From contig URGC01000036.1 of assembly GCA_900547255.1 (NCBI GenBank), positions 1-21,756 of the forward strand: a DNA stretch of 21,756 bases, written 5' to 3'. Below, one piece after another: positions 15,132-21,756 of the stretch. Below the pieces are notes generated by a model that was not told where the DNA came from, made no database searches, and was given only the letters and a program-made list of their open reading frames with translations. Both the position numbers and the translations under genes were made by a program. This DNA is from an uncultured Eubacterium sp. (lineage in GTDB: Bacteria; Bacillota; Clostridia; Lachnospirales; Lachnospiraceae). Each line of letters starts with the position of its first letter. Within the stretch, counting starts at the first letter, position 1.

Positions 15132-15683
15132 TTAATTCTGCTTATCTGTCTGACATCCTCCACAGCCAGGGCAACAGTTCTTCATATCCGCCTCACCATA
15201 TATATAATTAGCTACTGAAGAGATTGAACATATTGCCTGAGAAGATATACCTTCTCCGCTTCCTGTGAATCCAAGTCCTTCCTCAGTTGTAGCCTTAACA
15301 TTTACTTGATTTAATTGTATGCCTAATGCACCTGCAATATTCTCTCTCATTGACATAATATGAGGAGCCATCTTAGGTCTCTGCGCTATAATCGTAGCAT
15401 CAATATTCTCTATTATGAAGTTTTCCTTATCAAGCATTTTTCCTACTTCTTTTAAGAGCATTATGCTGTCCGCACCCTTATACTTCTCATCTGTATCTGG
15501 AAAATGCTGTCCAATGTCACCAAGAGCTGCTGCACCAAGCAATGCATCCATTATCGCATGCACAAGTACATCTGCATCTGAATGTCCAAGAAGTCCCTTC
15601 TCATATGGAATCTCAACCCCACCAATGATAAGCTTTCTTCCCTCTACAAGTTTGTGAACATCATATCCCATTCCAACTCTCAT
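15132..15683 (-). CDS. ispF: 2-C-methyl-D-erythritol 2,4-cyclodiphosphate synthase with Cys-rich tail
   Basis: IspF cyclises CDP-methylerythritol 2-phosphate in the MEP pathway to isoprenoids. The 183-residue protein has the zinc ligands Asp8 and His10 (GYDVH) and His42, the GHSDADVLVHAIMDALLGAA block, DIGQHFPDTD, and the ATTEEGLGFTGSGEGI substrate loop. The normal domain ends near residue 163. About 20 more residues follow, holding CCPGCGGC at 170-177, which is not part of the standard family. The ATG at 15683 has GAGG 7 nt upstream. It is the first gene of the cluster running to sigH; the usual partner ispD is not adjacent. Confidence 0.96.
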   Translation of the reverse strand: MRVGMGYDVHKLVEGRKLIIGGVEIPYEKGLLGHSDADVLVHAIMDALLGAAALGDIGQHFPDTDEKYKGADSIMLLKEVGKMLDKENFIIENIDATIIAQRPKMAPHIMSMRENIAGALGIQLNQVNVKATTEEGLGFTGSGEGISSQAICSISSVANYIYGEADMKNCCPGCGGCQTDKQN

Positions 15684-15834
15684 ATATATCCTCATTTCTG
15701 TGCCATAGTGCACGCACAAATCATAATTACAATTTAGCCATTATTCATTAAAGTATAATTCATTTTGCACAAAAAATCCATATATTATTTACATTAGTAC
15801 AATTAAATGAATATCTACACGTTGCCGGCTGTAT

Positions 15835-16626
15835 TTACATTAACGCTTCCCAGCTTGATTTATCAATATATGGATTTTTGACGATACATTCAGGTTCTTT
15901 TGCCAGCACAAAGCGGACTATCTCAAATATCCTTTTTGCATCGCACAGTATGCACTCTGCATCCCCGAAGCTTGTCTTTACAGCCGCATTGCAATCATAA
16001 AATGCCTGGTCAAGCTTCACAAAATCTTCTGATATATGCGGCTGGTCTGGATTATAATGCTTTCTCATATATACATCTTTCACGCTTCCATCTCTCAGGA
16101 TCGTTTTTAAATGCATAGGCTTGTCTGAAATGCGGTTTGGTACGTTAAGCACTTCCTCCACGCTATGTATATAGGTATTTCTTGCATGTCCAACGCCAAT
16201 AAGAAGTATTTTACCTCCGCAGTCTTTAAGCTTATCGTAACAGCCTCCCGGTGTACATGGTGTATTGTTATTCTCCTCGCCTTCAAGGTATGAAGCAGCC
16301 TCTCGCCCGATTCCAGCCATGCTGTGTGTTGGATGAAGGGAACGTATAACTCCCTCTCTTTTCATAAACATATTAGTGAGAAGTCCCACGCATGATGGTG
16401 TTGTTCTATAATCAAATACTGGATTGTCTGCATTGACATTTTTCCATGTATGAGTTGGAAAAAGCAGCAGCCCATCCTCAAAATATTCAATCAGCGCATC
16501 AAGCACTGTATCTGCTCCACCATCAACTGCCCCTATGGACTTCATTGATGAGTGTACAAGGATTGTCTCATTGCCGGCAAGTCCCATATTCTTTAACTGC
16601 TCTTTCAACTGATTTTTAGTGTACAT
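15835..16626 (-). CDS. Aminoglycoside N(3)-acetyltransferase family (AAC(3)-like) protein
   Basis: The 263-residue product belongs to the acetyl-CoA-dependent AAC(3)/YokD family. The signatures are ILVHSSMKSIGAVDGGADT (22-40), RSLHPTHSMAGIG (95-107) and LLIGVGHARNTYIHSVEE (141-158), the last with the conserved histidine. Many chromosomal members do not confer drug resistance and their natural substrate is unknown, so resistance should not be assumed. AAGGGAGC lies about 6 nt before the ATG. Directly upstream of that site are the 9-bp tandem repeats described separately. It lies about 150 nt upstream of ispF with no clear terminator between. Confidence 0.9.
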   Translation of the reverse strand: MYTKNQLKEQLKNMGLAGNETILVHSSMKSIGAVDGGADTVLDALIEYFEDGLLLFPTHTWKNVNADNPVFDYRTTPSCVGLLTNMFMKREGVIRSLHPTHSMAGIGREAASYLEGEENNNTPCTPGGCYDKLKDCGGKILLIGVGHARNTYIHSVEEVLNVPNRISDKPMHLKTILRDGSVKDVYMRKHYNPDQPHISEDFVKLDQAFYDCNAAVKTSFGDAECILCDAKRIFEIVRFVLAKEPECIVKNPYIDKSSWEALM

Positions 16627-16641
16627 AAGCTGCTCCCTTTC

Positions 16642-16702
16642 CTTAATTGGCTTAATTGGCTTAATTGGCTTAATTGGCTTAATTGGCTTAATTGGCTTAA
16701 TT
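16642..16702 (+). repeat. Tandem 9-bp repeat, six full copies plus 7 nt
   Basis: CTTAATTGG is repeated exactly six times (16642-16695), followed by CTTAATT. On the minus strand it reads CCAATTAAG and ends 15 nt before the AAC(3)-like start codon, right before its ribosome-binding site. All copies are identical, which suggests recent slippage or expansion. Confidence 0.97.
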
Positions 16703-16730
16703 AAATTATTTTTGCATAATTAAGCCAATT
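16690..16730 (-). repeat. Inverted copy of the 9-bp repeat forming a hairpin
   Basis: AATTGGCTTAATTA (16690-16703) and TAATTAAGCCAATT (16717-16730) are perfect 14-nt arms around a 13-nt loop. On the minus-strand RNA the arm at 16717-16730 could pair with most of the tandem repeat copies downstream, giving alternative hairpins. Confidence 0.85.
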
Positions 16731-16747
16731 TGTATATAGAATCTGCA

Positions 16748-16776
16748 CTATAAAATATAATTTTGGCTAAATACAA
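16748..16776 (-). promoter_or_regulatory. Possible promoter of the AAC(3)-like gene
   Basis: TTGTAT (16771-16776), 17 nt, TTATAG (16748-16753) on the minus strand. If used, the leader would carry the hairpin and all tandem repeats. Confidence 0.4.
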
Positions 16777-16778
16777 AT

Positions 16779-16834
16779 AAAAGTTGTGAAAAAATCCATG
16801 ATTCTCAAGAATTTTGGATTTTTCCGCAACTTTT
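16779..16834. repeat. 56-bp imperfect palindrome
   Basis: Two 27-nt arms (16779-16805 and 16808-16834) pair with about four mismatches. Both arms start from the element AAAAGTTG and contain GGAWTTTTTC-like cores. T runs flank the stem, so it may act as a weak terminator for the tRNAs, or be a dispersed repeat. Confidence 0.7.
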
Positions 16835-17025
16835 AATATATAAAGAAAATTTGTTAGTTTAACGAAGTAATAAACATGCAAATTTGGATTTTTCAGAAAA
16901 TTATTACATATAAATCCAAAATCCATCTCCGCATATAAATTTTCATATATTTAAAATATACTTGAATGCAAAATCATATTCCACAATAGTTGATACAATT
17001 AGCCCCACAAATAAGCATAAAAAAG

Positions 17026-17099
17026 TAGCGAGAGAGGGATTTGAACCCACGACACCACGGGTATGAACCGTGTGCTCTAGCCAACTGAGCTATCTCGCC
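17026..17099 (-). tRNA. tRNA-Met (CAT), elongator type
   Basis: The gene is 74 nt: acceptor GGCGAGA/TCTCGCT (first pair G-T as in Bacillus elongator Met), D-stem GCTC/GAGC, anticodon stem CACGG/CCGTG with loop TTCATAC. The T-stem GTGGG/CCCTC has one T-T mismatch. CCA is not encoded; a T run follows. It lacks the initiator features. An isoleucine tRNA with modified CAT was considered, but the D-arm and anticodon stem fit methionine. Confidence 0.93.
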
Positions 17100-17151
17100 A
17101 CAAATAATATAACAGGTATTCCTGCCACTTTCATATACATATGTATATGAG

Positions 17152-17224
17152 TGGGACCTACAGGGCTCGAACCTGTGACCCTCTGCTTGTAAGGCAGATG
17201 CTCTCCCAGCTGAGCTAAGATCCC
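17152..17224 (-). tRNA. tRNA-Val (TAC)
   Basis: The gene is 73 nt with a full cloverleaf: acceptor GGGATCT/AGGTCCC, D-stem GCTC/GAGC, anticodon stem TCTGC/GCAGA with loop CTTACAA (anticodon TAC), T-stem ACAGG/CCTGT. CCA is not encoded. It lies 52 nt upstream of tRNA-Met and is probably transcribed with it. Confidence 0.96.
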
Positions 17225-17257
17225 ATCGTTGCAACGCTTTGTCGCAACTGCTTGACT

Positions 17258-17287
17258 ATTATATAACCATATTGCGCAATATGTCAA
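17258..17287 (-). promoter_or_regulatory. Promoter of the tRNA-Val/tRNA-Met unit, with palindromic spacer
   Basis: Perfect TTGACA (17282-17287), 18 nt, perfect TATAAT (17258-17263) on the minus strand. The spacer contains the 16-bp perfect palindrome CATATTGCGCAATATG (17268-17283), which touches the -35. Confidence 0.85.
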
Positions 17288-17484
17288 GCATATTTTCAAA
17301 TTTTTTTATTATTTTTTGCATAATAATCTTGTGTTATGCATATCATATATAATAGATATGCCTACAAATACGTATATTGCCTCGCCGCACTCGTTTTTGT
17401 CGTGTTTTTGTCCAATTTTACAAGACATATATGCAATTTCCCTTGTATTTACTAAGTTCAACATCATTTCTGTGCAAAAGCTGT

Positions 17485-17581
17485 CATTCCATACATAAGC
17501 AGCAGCTCCTCTCACAAAAATAGTACCTCTCACACCAGCGACCCAAACATAACCAGCCGCCCCACGCAAAAAAACACCAGC
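17485..17581 (-). repeat. Degenerate direct repeat in the purB-tRNA gap
   Basis: Two diverged copies (17540-17581 and 17485-17539) share, on the minus strand, GCTGGTGT at the start, then TTTTTG, a GGGGCGGCTGG/GAGGAGCTGCTG segment, and TTATGTWTGG. In one frame they translate to RGAAGYVW and RGAAAYVW, 18 residues apart. They may be remains of a repeat protein gene. Confidence 0.4.
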
Positions 17582-17715
17582 ATGCCATACCTCATACCCC
17601 TATAATGACAACACATCACTTAGATTTATGATTAACAACACGCTGGTATCAAATTTATATATTTATAGTTCAGACGTCAATATATCTTACACATCAATAT
17701 CCCAGTCGTCACATT

Positions 17716-19146
17716 TTACACGTTAATCTCTGCTGTAAGACCAAGCTCAGAAGCGTTGACATCAAGGATTGGATGGATAACCTCTGAAAGGTATTCCTCA
17801 ACCTGCTCCTTAGAACGTCCAACATACTTAGATGGGTCAAGAGTCTTCTTGAGGTCATCAAGTGTAACATTGAACATTGGGTCAGCGGCAATAAGCTCAA
17901 GAAGGTTATTATCAAGACCTTCCTGCTTAACTCTCTTGCCAGCTTCCATAGAAAGCTCTCTGATTCTCTCATGAAGCTCCTGTCTGTCTCCACCAGCCTT
18001 AACCGCATCCATCATGATATTCTCTGTAGCCATGAATGGAAGCTCTGACATAAGTCTCTTAGTGATAACCTTGTCATATACTACTAATCCATCAACTACG
18101 TTGAGGTAAAGGTCAAGAATACCATCTACCGCAAGGAAAGCTTCTGGAATTGAAAGTCTCTTGTTAGCTGAGTCATCAAGTGTTCTCTCAAACCACTGTG
18201 TAGAAGATACGATTGCAGGATTTAAGGCATCACATAATACATAATCTGCAAGTGAAGCCATTCTCTCGCTTCTCATTGGATTTCTCTTGTAAGCCATAGC
18301 TGATGAACCAATCTGTGACTTTTCAAATGGCTCTTCAACTTCCTTAAGATGCTGTAAAAGTCTTATATCGTTAGAGAACTTGTGTGCACTTGCAGCAATA
18401 CCTGCGAGTACATTGACAACTCTTGTATCTGTCTTTCTTGAATATGTCTGTCCTGATACAGGAACACATTCCTTAAATCCCATCTTCTTTGCAATCATAG
18501 GATCAATCTTTCTGATTGTGTCATGGTCGCCATTGAACAGCTCAAGGAATGAAGCCTGTGTACCAGTTGTTCCCTTGCATCCGAGAAGCTTCATAGTTGA
18601 GATAACATACTCAAGATCCTCAAGGTCGATAACAAGCTCGTTGAGCCATAATGTAGCACGCTTACCAACAGTTGTTGGCTGTGCTGGCTGAAAATGTGTA
18701 AATGCAAGTGTAGGAAGATCCTTATACTTGTCAGCAAATTTTGAAAGCTCATTAATAACATTGACAAGCTTCTTATGAACAAGCTTAAGTCCCTCTGTCA
18801 TAATGATAATATCTGTGTTATCACCTACATAGCATGATGTAGCGCCAAGATGGATAATTCCCTTAGCCTTAGGGCACTGAAGACCATATGCGTACACATG
18901 TGACATAACATCATGTCTTACTTCCTTCTCACGTTTCTTGGCATCTTCATAGTTGATATTATCCTGATTAGCCTTAAGCTCCGCTATCTGCTCATCAGTA
19001 ATATCAAGACCTAACTCCTTCTCTGTCTCAGCAAGTGCTATCCAGAGCTTTCTCCATGTCTTAAACTTCATATCTGGTGAGAATATATACTGCATCTCTT
19101 TGCTGGCATATCTTTCTGCCAAAGGTGTCTGATATCTGTCGTTCAT
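17716..19146 (-). CDS. purB: Adenylosuccinate lyase
   Basis: PurB cleaves SAICAR to AICAR and adenylosuccinate to AMP, releasing fumarate in both. The 476-residue protein has the superfamily signature GSSAMAYKRNP (280-290) with the catalytic serine loop, His78 (VRHDVMSHV) and His151 (THFQPAQPTTVGKR). The stretch WFERTLDDSANKR and LPFMATENIMMDAVKAGG resembles the long animal-type enzyme more than the ~430-residue Bacillus PurB. It is the third gene of purC-purF-purB, 77 nt after purF; GGCGG precedes the ATG. Confidence 0.97.
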   Translation of the reverse strand: MNDRYQTPLAERYASKEMQYIFSPDMKFKTWRKLWIALAETEKELGLDITDEQIAELKANQDNINYEDAKKREKEVRHDVMSHVYAYGLQCPKAKGIIHLGATSCYVGDNTDIIIMTEGLKLVHKKLVNVINELSKFADKYKDLPTLAFTHFQPAQPTTVGKRATLWLNELVIDLEDLEYVISTMKLLGCKGTTGTQASFLELFNGDHDTIRKIDPMIAKKMGFKECVPVSGQTYSRKTDTRVVNVLAGIAASAHKFSNDIRLLQHLKEVEEPFEKSQIGSSAMAYKRNPMRSERMASLADYVLCDALNPAIVSSTQWFERTLDDSANKRLSIPEAFLAVDGILDLYLNVVDGLVVYDKVITKRLMSELPFMATENIMMDAVKAGGDRQELHERIRELSMEAGKRVKQEGLDNNLLELIAADPMFNVTLDDLKKTLDPSKYVGRSKEQVEEYLSEVIHPILDVNASELGLTAEINV

Positions 19147-19179
19147 TGAATAATCCGCCTTTCATAATAAATGATATGA

Positions 19180-19202
19180 GTGCCAGAAGCTGGTTCCGAC
19201 AC
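19180..19202 (-). other. Hairpin between purF and purB
   Basis: On the minus strand GTGTCGGAA pairs with TTCTGGCAC (9 bp, two G-T) around loop CCAGC. No T run follows, so it is more likely an mRNA processing or stability element than a terminator. Confidence 0.5.
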
Positions 19203-19223
19203 CCGTCTAAGTATAAATGTTAA

Positions 19224-20666
19224 TTAACCCATCTCGCCTCTTATATCGATAGTAGGTGGTTCAATCGGATAATTGCCTGTGAAACAGGCATCACAGAATC
19301 CTGTCTGTCCGCATATCATCTCACTTAATCTGTCAACCTCAAGGTATCCTAATGAATCTGCTCCGATATACTGTGCAATCTCTTCAACTGTCTTGCCTGA
19401 TGCAATAAGCTGATCCTCAGATGGAATATCTGTACCGAAATAACATGGATGAAGGAACGCTGGTGAACTGATTCTTACATGAACCTCCTTAGCTCCTGCC
19501 TCCTTTAAAAGATTGACAATTCTCTTACTTGTTGTTCCTCTTACGATTGAATCATCAATCATAATAACTCTCTTGCCCGCAACAGCTTCTTTGAGGACAT
19601 TAAGCTTAACTCTTACACTGCTCTCTCTCTGCTCCTGCTTTGGCTTTATGAAAGTACGTCCAACATAGTTATTTTTAATAAATGCATTGCCATATGGAAT
19701 ACCTGACTCCAGTGAATAACCAAGTGCTGCCGGATTACCTGATTCTGGCACTCCAACTACAAGATCAGCTTCCACTGGATGAGTCTTAGCCAGAATTCTT
19801 CCGGCATTAACTCTTGATTCATATACGCCCATGCCATCTATCTTGCTGTCTGGTCTCGCAAAATATATATACTCAAATATACATCTGGCTGTATTCTTCT
19901 GACACATAGATTTATCTGATGCGATGCCATCCTTAGTGATAGTAACTATCTCGCCAGGAAGAACATCTCTTACAAATTCTGCGCCAACTGTATCAAGTGC
20001 GCATGTCTCTGATGAAAGGAAATATGTATTATCTCTCTTACCGATACAGAGTGGCTTGAATCCAAATGGGTCTCTTGCGCCAATAAGCTTTCTAGGACTC
20101 ATGACGATAAGGGAATACGCACCCTTAATCTTGCCCATAGCATTTCTTACAGCCTCTTCAACAGTTCCGACATTAAGACGCTCTCTTGCTATAAGATAAG
20201 CTATAACCTCAGAATCAATTGTTGTCTGGAAAATAGCACCTGTATATGATAACTCATCTCTTAACTCAACCGCATTGAGAAGATTACCATTGTGAGCCAT
20301 GCCAAGTGTTCCCTTGACATAGTTAAGTACAAGTGGCTGTGCATTTTCTCTGACACTGCTTCCAGCTGTGGAATAACGCACATGTCCAACACCGATATTA
20401 CCCTTTAACTTCTCAAGGTTCTCTGAATTGAACACCTCATTAACAAGTCCCATATCCTTGTATGAAAGGACTTTTCCCTTAGGGCCTTCTGTATCACTGA
20501 CTGCAATACCGCAGCTCTCCTGTCCGCGGTGCTGCAGTGCAAATAAACCATAATATATTGTGGAAGCTACATCGCCGCCATCAAAATCATATGCTCCGAA
20601 CACGCCACATTCTTCATGAAGGCTGTCCTCATCATAATAATTATCATTAACCTGATTGTTAATCAT
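19224..20666 (-). CDS. purF: Amidophosphoribosyltransferase (glutamine PRPP amidotransferase)
   Basis: PurF makes phosphoribosylamine from PRPP and glutamine, the first step of purine synthesis. The 480-residue precursor has a 19-residue propeptide that must be cleaved to expose Cys20 (EECGVFGAYD), the N-terminal glutaminase nucleophile. It is the Bacillus iron-sulphur type: Cys262, Cys408, Cys458 and Cys461 fit the [4Fe-4S] ligand positions. The PRPP loop is VIMIDDSIVRGTTS (367-380). It starts 18 nt after purC behind GGAGG, in the same operon. Confidence 0.97.
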   Translation of the reverse strand: MINNQVNDNYYDEDSLHEECGVFGAYDFDGGDVASTIYYGLFALQHRGQESCGIAVSDTEGPKGKVLSYKDMGLVNEVFNSENLEKLKGNIGVGHVRYSTAGSSVRENAQPLVLNYVKGTLGMAHNGNLLNAVELRDELSYTGAIFQTTIDSEVIAYLIARERLNVGTVEEAVRNAMGKIKGAYSLIVMSPRKLIGARDPFGFKPLCIGKRDNTYFLSSETCALDTVGAEFVRDVLPGEIVTITKDGIASDKSMCQKNTARCIFEYIYFARPDSKIDGMGVYESRVNAGRILAKTHPVEADLVVGVPESGNPAALGYSLESGIPYGNAFIKNNYVGRTFIKPKQEQRESSVRVKLNVLKEAVAGKRVIMIDDSIVRGTTSKRIVNLLKEAGAKEVHVRISSPAFLHPCYFGTDIPSEDQLIASGKTVEEIAQYIGADSLGYLEVDRLSEMICGQTGFCDACFTGNYPIEPPTIDIRGEMG

Positions 20667-20684
20667 CTAACCCTCCAAGTAATA

Positions 20685-21563
20685 TTACTTTCTTACAAAT
20701 GGCTTGCCTGTAATAAGCTGGTATGCTTCCTTGTACTTAGCAATAGTCTTCTCAACTATCTCATCTGGTAAAAGATTGTCATTATCTGGGTTAGCCTTAT
20801 ACCAGTCTCTTGCGAACTGCTTATCAAATGAAGGCTGTCCATGACCTGGCTCGTATCCCTCTAATGGCCAGAATCTTGAGCTGTCTGGTGTGAGCATCTC
20901 ATCTGCAATAAGAATGTTGTCATTCTCATCAAGACCGAACTCAAACTTAGTATCAGCGATGATAATTCCCTTGCTTAATGCGTACTCAGCACATTTCTTG
21001 TAAAGAGCGATTGTTGCATCCTTAATCTTAGTAGCATACTCTTCACCATGACCTGGATACTTCTTCTCTAATACTTCAATGCTCTTCTCATATGAGATAT
21101 TCTCATCATGATCACCAATCTCAGCCTTAGTACTTGGTGTGTAGATAGGTTCAGGAAGCTTGTCTGACTCCTTTAATCCCTCTGGAAGCTTGATACCGCA
21201 TACTGTACCATTCTTCTGATAGCTTGCCCAGCCGCTTCCTGTGATATATCCTCTTACGATGCACTCTATTGGGAGCATTCTAAGCTTCTTGCACATCATA
21301 CTATTACCTGTATATTCATCCTTGTGGAAAAACTCAGGCATATCATTAACGTCAACAGAAATCATATGATTAGGAATGATGTCTTTAGTCATATCAAACC
21401 AGAACTTAGACATCTGAGTAAGTACTGCACCCTTATCTGTTATCTTGTTCTTCAAGATGATATCAAATACTGAAATACGGTCTGTAGCAACCATAACAAG
21501 CTTGTCATCGCAATCATATACTTCTCTTACTTTTCCTTCATAGAGTAATTCACATTTTCCCAT
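20685..21563 (-). CDS. purC: Phosphoribosylaminoimidazole-succinocarboxamide (SAICAR) synthase
   Basis: PurC joins aspartate to CAIR using ATP, giving SAICAR, the substrate of PurB encoded in the same operon. The N-terminal ATP-grasp lobe has LLYEGKVREVY, and further blocks are ATDRISVFD, IPIECIVRGYITGSGW-like (LPIECIVRGY), IADTKFEFG and DEMLTPDSSRFW. At about 292 residues it is the longer type seen in yeast and many Gram-negatives rather than the ~240-residue Bacillus form. I favour ATG 21563, which has AAGGA 11 nt upstream. ATG 21575 is also in frame (296 residues) but its AAAAGG would directly touch the start codon. First gene of the operon. Confidence 0.95.
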   Translation of the reverse strand: MGKCELLYEGKVREVYDCDDKLVMVATDRISVFDIILKNKITDKGAVLTQMSKFWFDMTKDIIPNHMISVDVNDMPEFFHKDEYTGNSMMCKKLRMLPIECIVRGYITGSGWASYQKNGTVCGIKLPEGLKESDKLPEPIYTPSTKAEIGDHDENISYEKSIEVLEKKYPGHGEEYATKIKDATIALYKKCAEYALSKGIIIADTKFEFGLDENDNILIADEMLTPDSSRFWPLEGYEPGHGQPSFDKQFARDWYKANPDNDNLLPDEIVEKTIAKYKEAYQLITGKPFVRK

Positions 21564-21614
21564 GAGTTCATCCATCCTTTTCTTCTTAATATAATTATTA
21601 GTTAAAAAGTTATC

Positions 21615-21637
21615 AAACCGTAGTGTTTATGCGGTTT
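21615..21637 (-). other. Short hairpin in the purC leader
   Basis: AAACCG and CGGTTT form a 6-bp stem with an 11-nt loop, followed on the minus strand after 5 nt by ACTTTTT. It could be a weak attenuator; the leader is too short for a known purine or PRPP riboswitch. Confidence 0.35.
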
Positions 21638-21653
21638 AAAAACAAACAAAAAT

Positions 21654-21682
21654 ATTATATACCAGCGTCCATTCAAAATCAA
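21654..21682 (-). promoter_or_regulatory. Promoter of purC-purF-purB
   Basis: TTGATT (21677-21682), 17 nt, perfect TATAAT (21654-21659) on the minus strand. The predicted leader is about 75-85 nt. No confident PurR operator was recognised. Confidence 0.75.
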
Positions 21683-21740
21683 TAGACTTTATCTTTTGCA
21701 ATAATACATTGTGCATTACCTCATTAAAAGGGGTTTTTAT

Positions 21741-21756
21741 ATGCACAAAACCGAAA
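21741..21756 (+). CDS. Possible start of a plus-strand gene, cut by window edge
   Basis: An ATG at 21741 follows AAAAGGGG with 7 nt between, a good ribosome site. Only five codons (MHKTE) are in view, so nothing can be said of the product. It would be divergent from the purine operon. Confidence 0.35.

Larger units (their letters stand above)
16627..17025. other. AT-rich non-coding gap with repeats and palindromes
   Basis: This 399-bp stretch between the AAC(3)-like gene and tRNA-Met has no convincing gene. A 68-codon open frame at 16720-16926 has no ribosome site and crosses the palindromes. The gap holds the tandem 9-bp repeat, its inverted copy, a possible promoter, a 56-bp imperfect palindrome, and further copies of a GGATTTTTC element. 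Confidence 0.75.
17225..17715. other. 490-bp gap without a convincing gene
   Basis: The gap lies between tRNA-Val and the purB stop. It holds the tRNA promoter at its left end, an AT-rich middle, and a more GC-rich segment with a degenerate direct repeat (17485-17539 and 17540-17581). An 86-codon frame on the minus strand (17309-17569) begins with TTG and has no ribosome site. No clear terminator for purB was found. Confidence 0.7.

Noticed and set aside
15684..15834. T-box leader for the cysE-cysS genes
   Set aside because: No AGGGTGG-type T-box sequence or specifier structure was found, and the gap is too short.
15835..16626. Call as an acquired aminoglycoside resistance gene
   Set aside because: Family membership is clear, but no mobile element surrounds it, and many chromosomal members of this family give no resistance.
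16720..16926. 68-codon minus-strand frame
   Set aside because: It spans the palindromes, is almost all A/T and has no ribosome site.
16974..17299. Two overlapping minus-strand open frames of 86 and 69 codons
   Set aside because: They run straight through the two tRNA genes and have no ribosome-binding site.
17309..17569. 86-codon minus-strand frame
   Set aside because: TTG start, no ribosome site, odd composition; kept only as a degenerate repeat.
21576..21740. Purine or PRPP riboswitch before purC
   Set aside because: The leader after the predicted start is under 100 nt and holds only a 6-bp hairpin, without the conserved riboswitch core.

Overview
This 21.8-kb window is low-GC Firmicute (Clostridia) chromosome, most like a Lachnospiraceae gut bacterium. 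Three things point there: AAGGAGG-type ribosome sites before most genes; the clostridial gene strings nadA-nadB-nadC-niaR, ispF-cysE-cysS-mrnC-rlmB-sigH and purC-purF-purB; and an intracellular GH43 glycosidase. The family is inferred from gene content and style, not from a database search.

Left part (1-6906), accessory. A 5-methylcytosine DNA methyltransferase runs off the left edge. A small XRE-type regulator, likely its controller, lies 1 nt upstream of it. A GH43 glycosidase follows on the minus strand. Divergent from it is a calcium-loop protein of unknown role, preceded by a good match to a flagellar sigma-28 (SigD/FliA) promoter. A three-gene plus-strand operon comes next: a PadR regulator, a HAAS/DUF1700-type membrane protein and a DUF4097-like beta-repeat protein. 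Its promoter is followed directly by three 14-bp quasi-palindromic repeats that look like the PadR operator.

Middle part (6918-16626), housekeeping and all minus strand. It holds tRNA-Thr, then the de novo NAD operon nadA-nadB-nadC ending with its own likely repressor niaR. Next is the conserved cluster ispF-cysE-cysS-mrnC-rlmB-sigH (isoprenoid precursor, cysteine and Cys-tRNA, 23S rRNA maturation and methylation, alternative sigma factor). An AAC(3)-family acetyltransferase gene lies upstream of ispF. Its leader carries six copies of a 9-bp tandem repeat plus an inverted copy, a candidate for variable expression.

Right part (16627-21756). A repeat-rich AT-rich gap precedes two minus-strand tRNAs (Met-CAT, Val-TAC), followed by a 490-bp gap with no convincing gene. 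The purine operon purC-purF-purB comes next (transcribed from right to left), with a clear promoter near 21654-21682. A plus-strand gene may just begin at the right edge.

No CRISPR array, insertion sequence, rRNA, T-box or known riboswitch was seen. The least ordinary items are the 9-bp repeat leader, the sigma-28-like promoter on the calcium-loop protein, the triple PadR operator, and a cysteine-rich tail on IspF.
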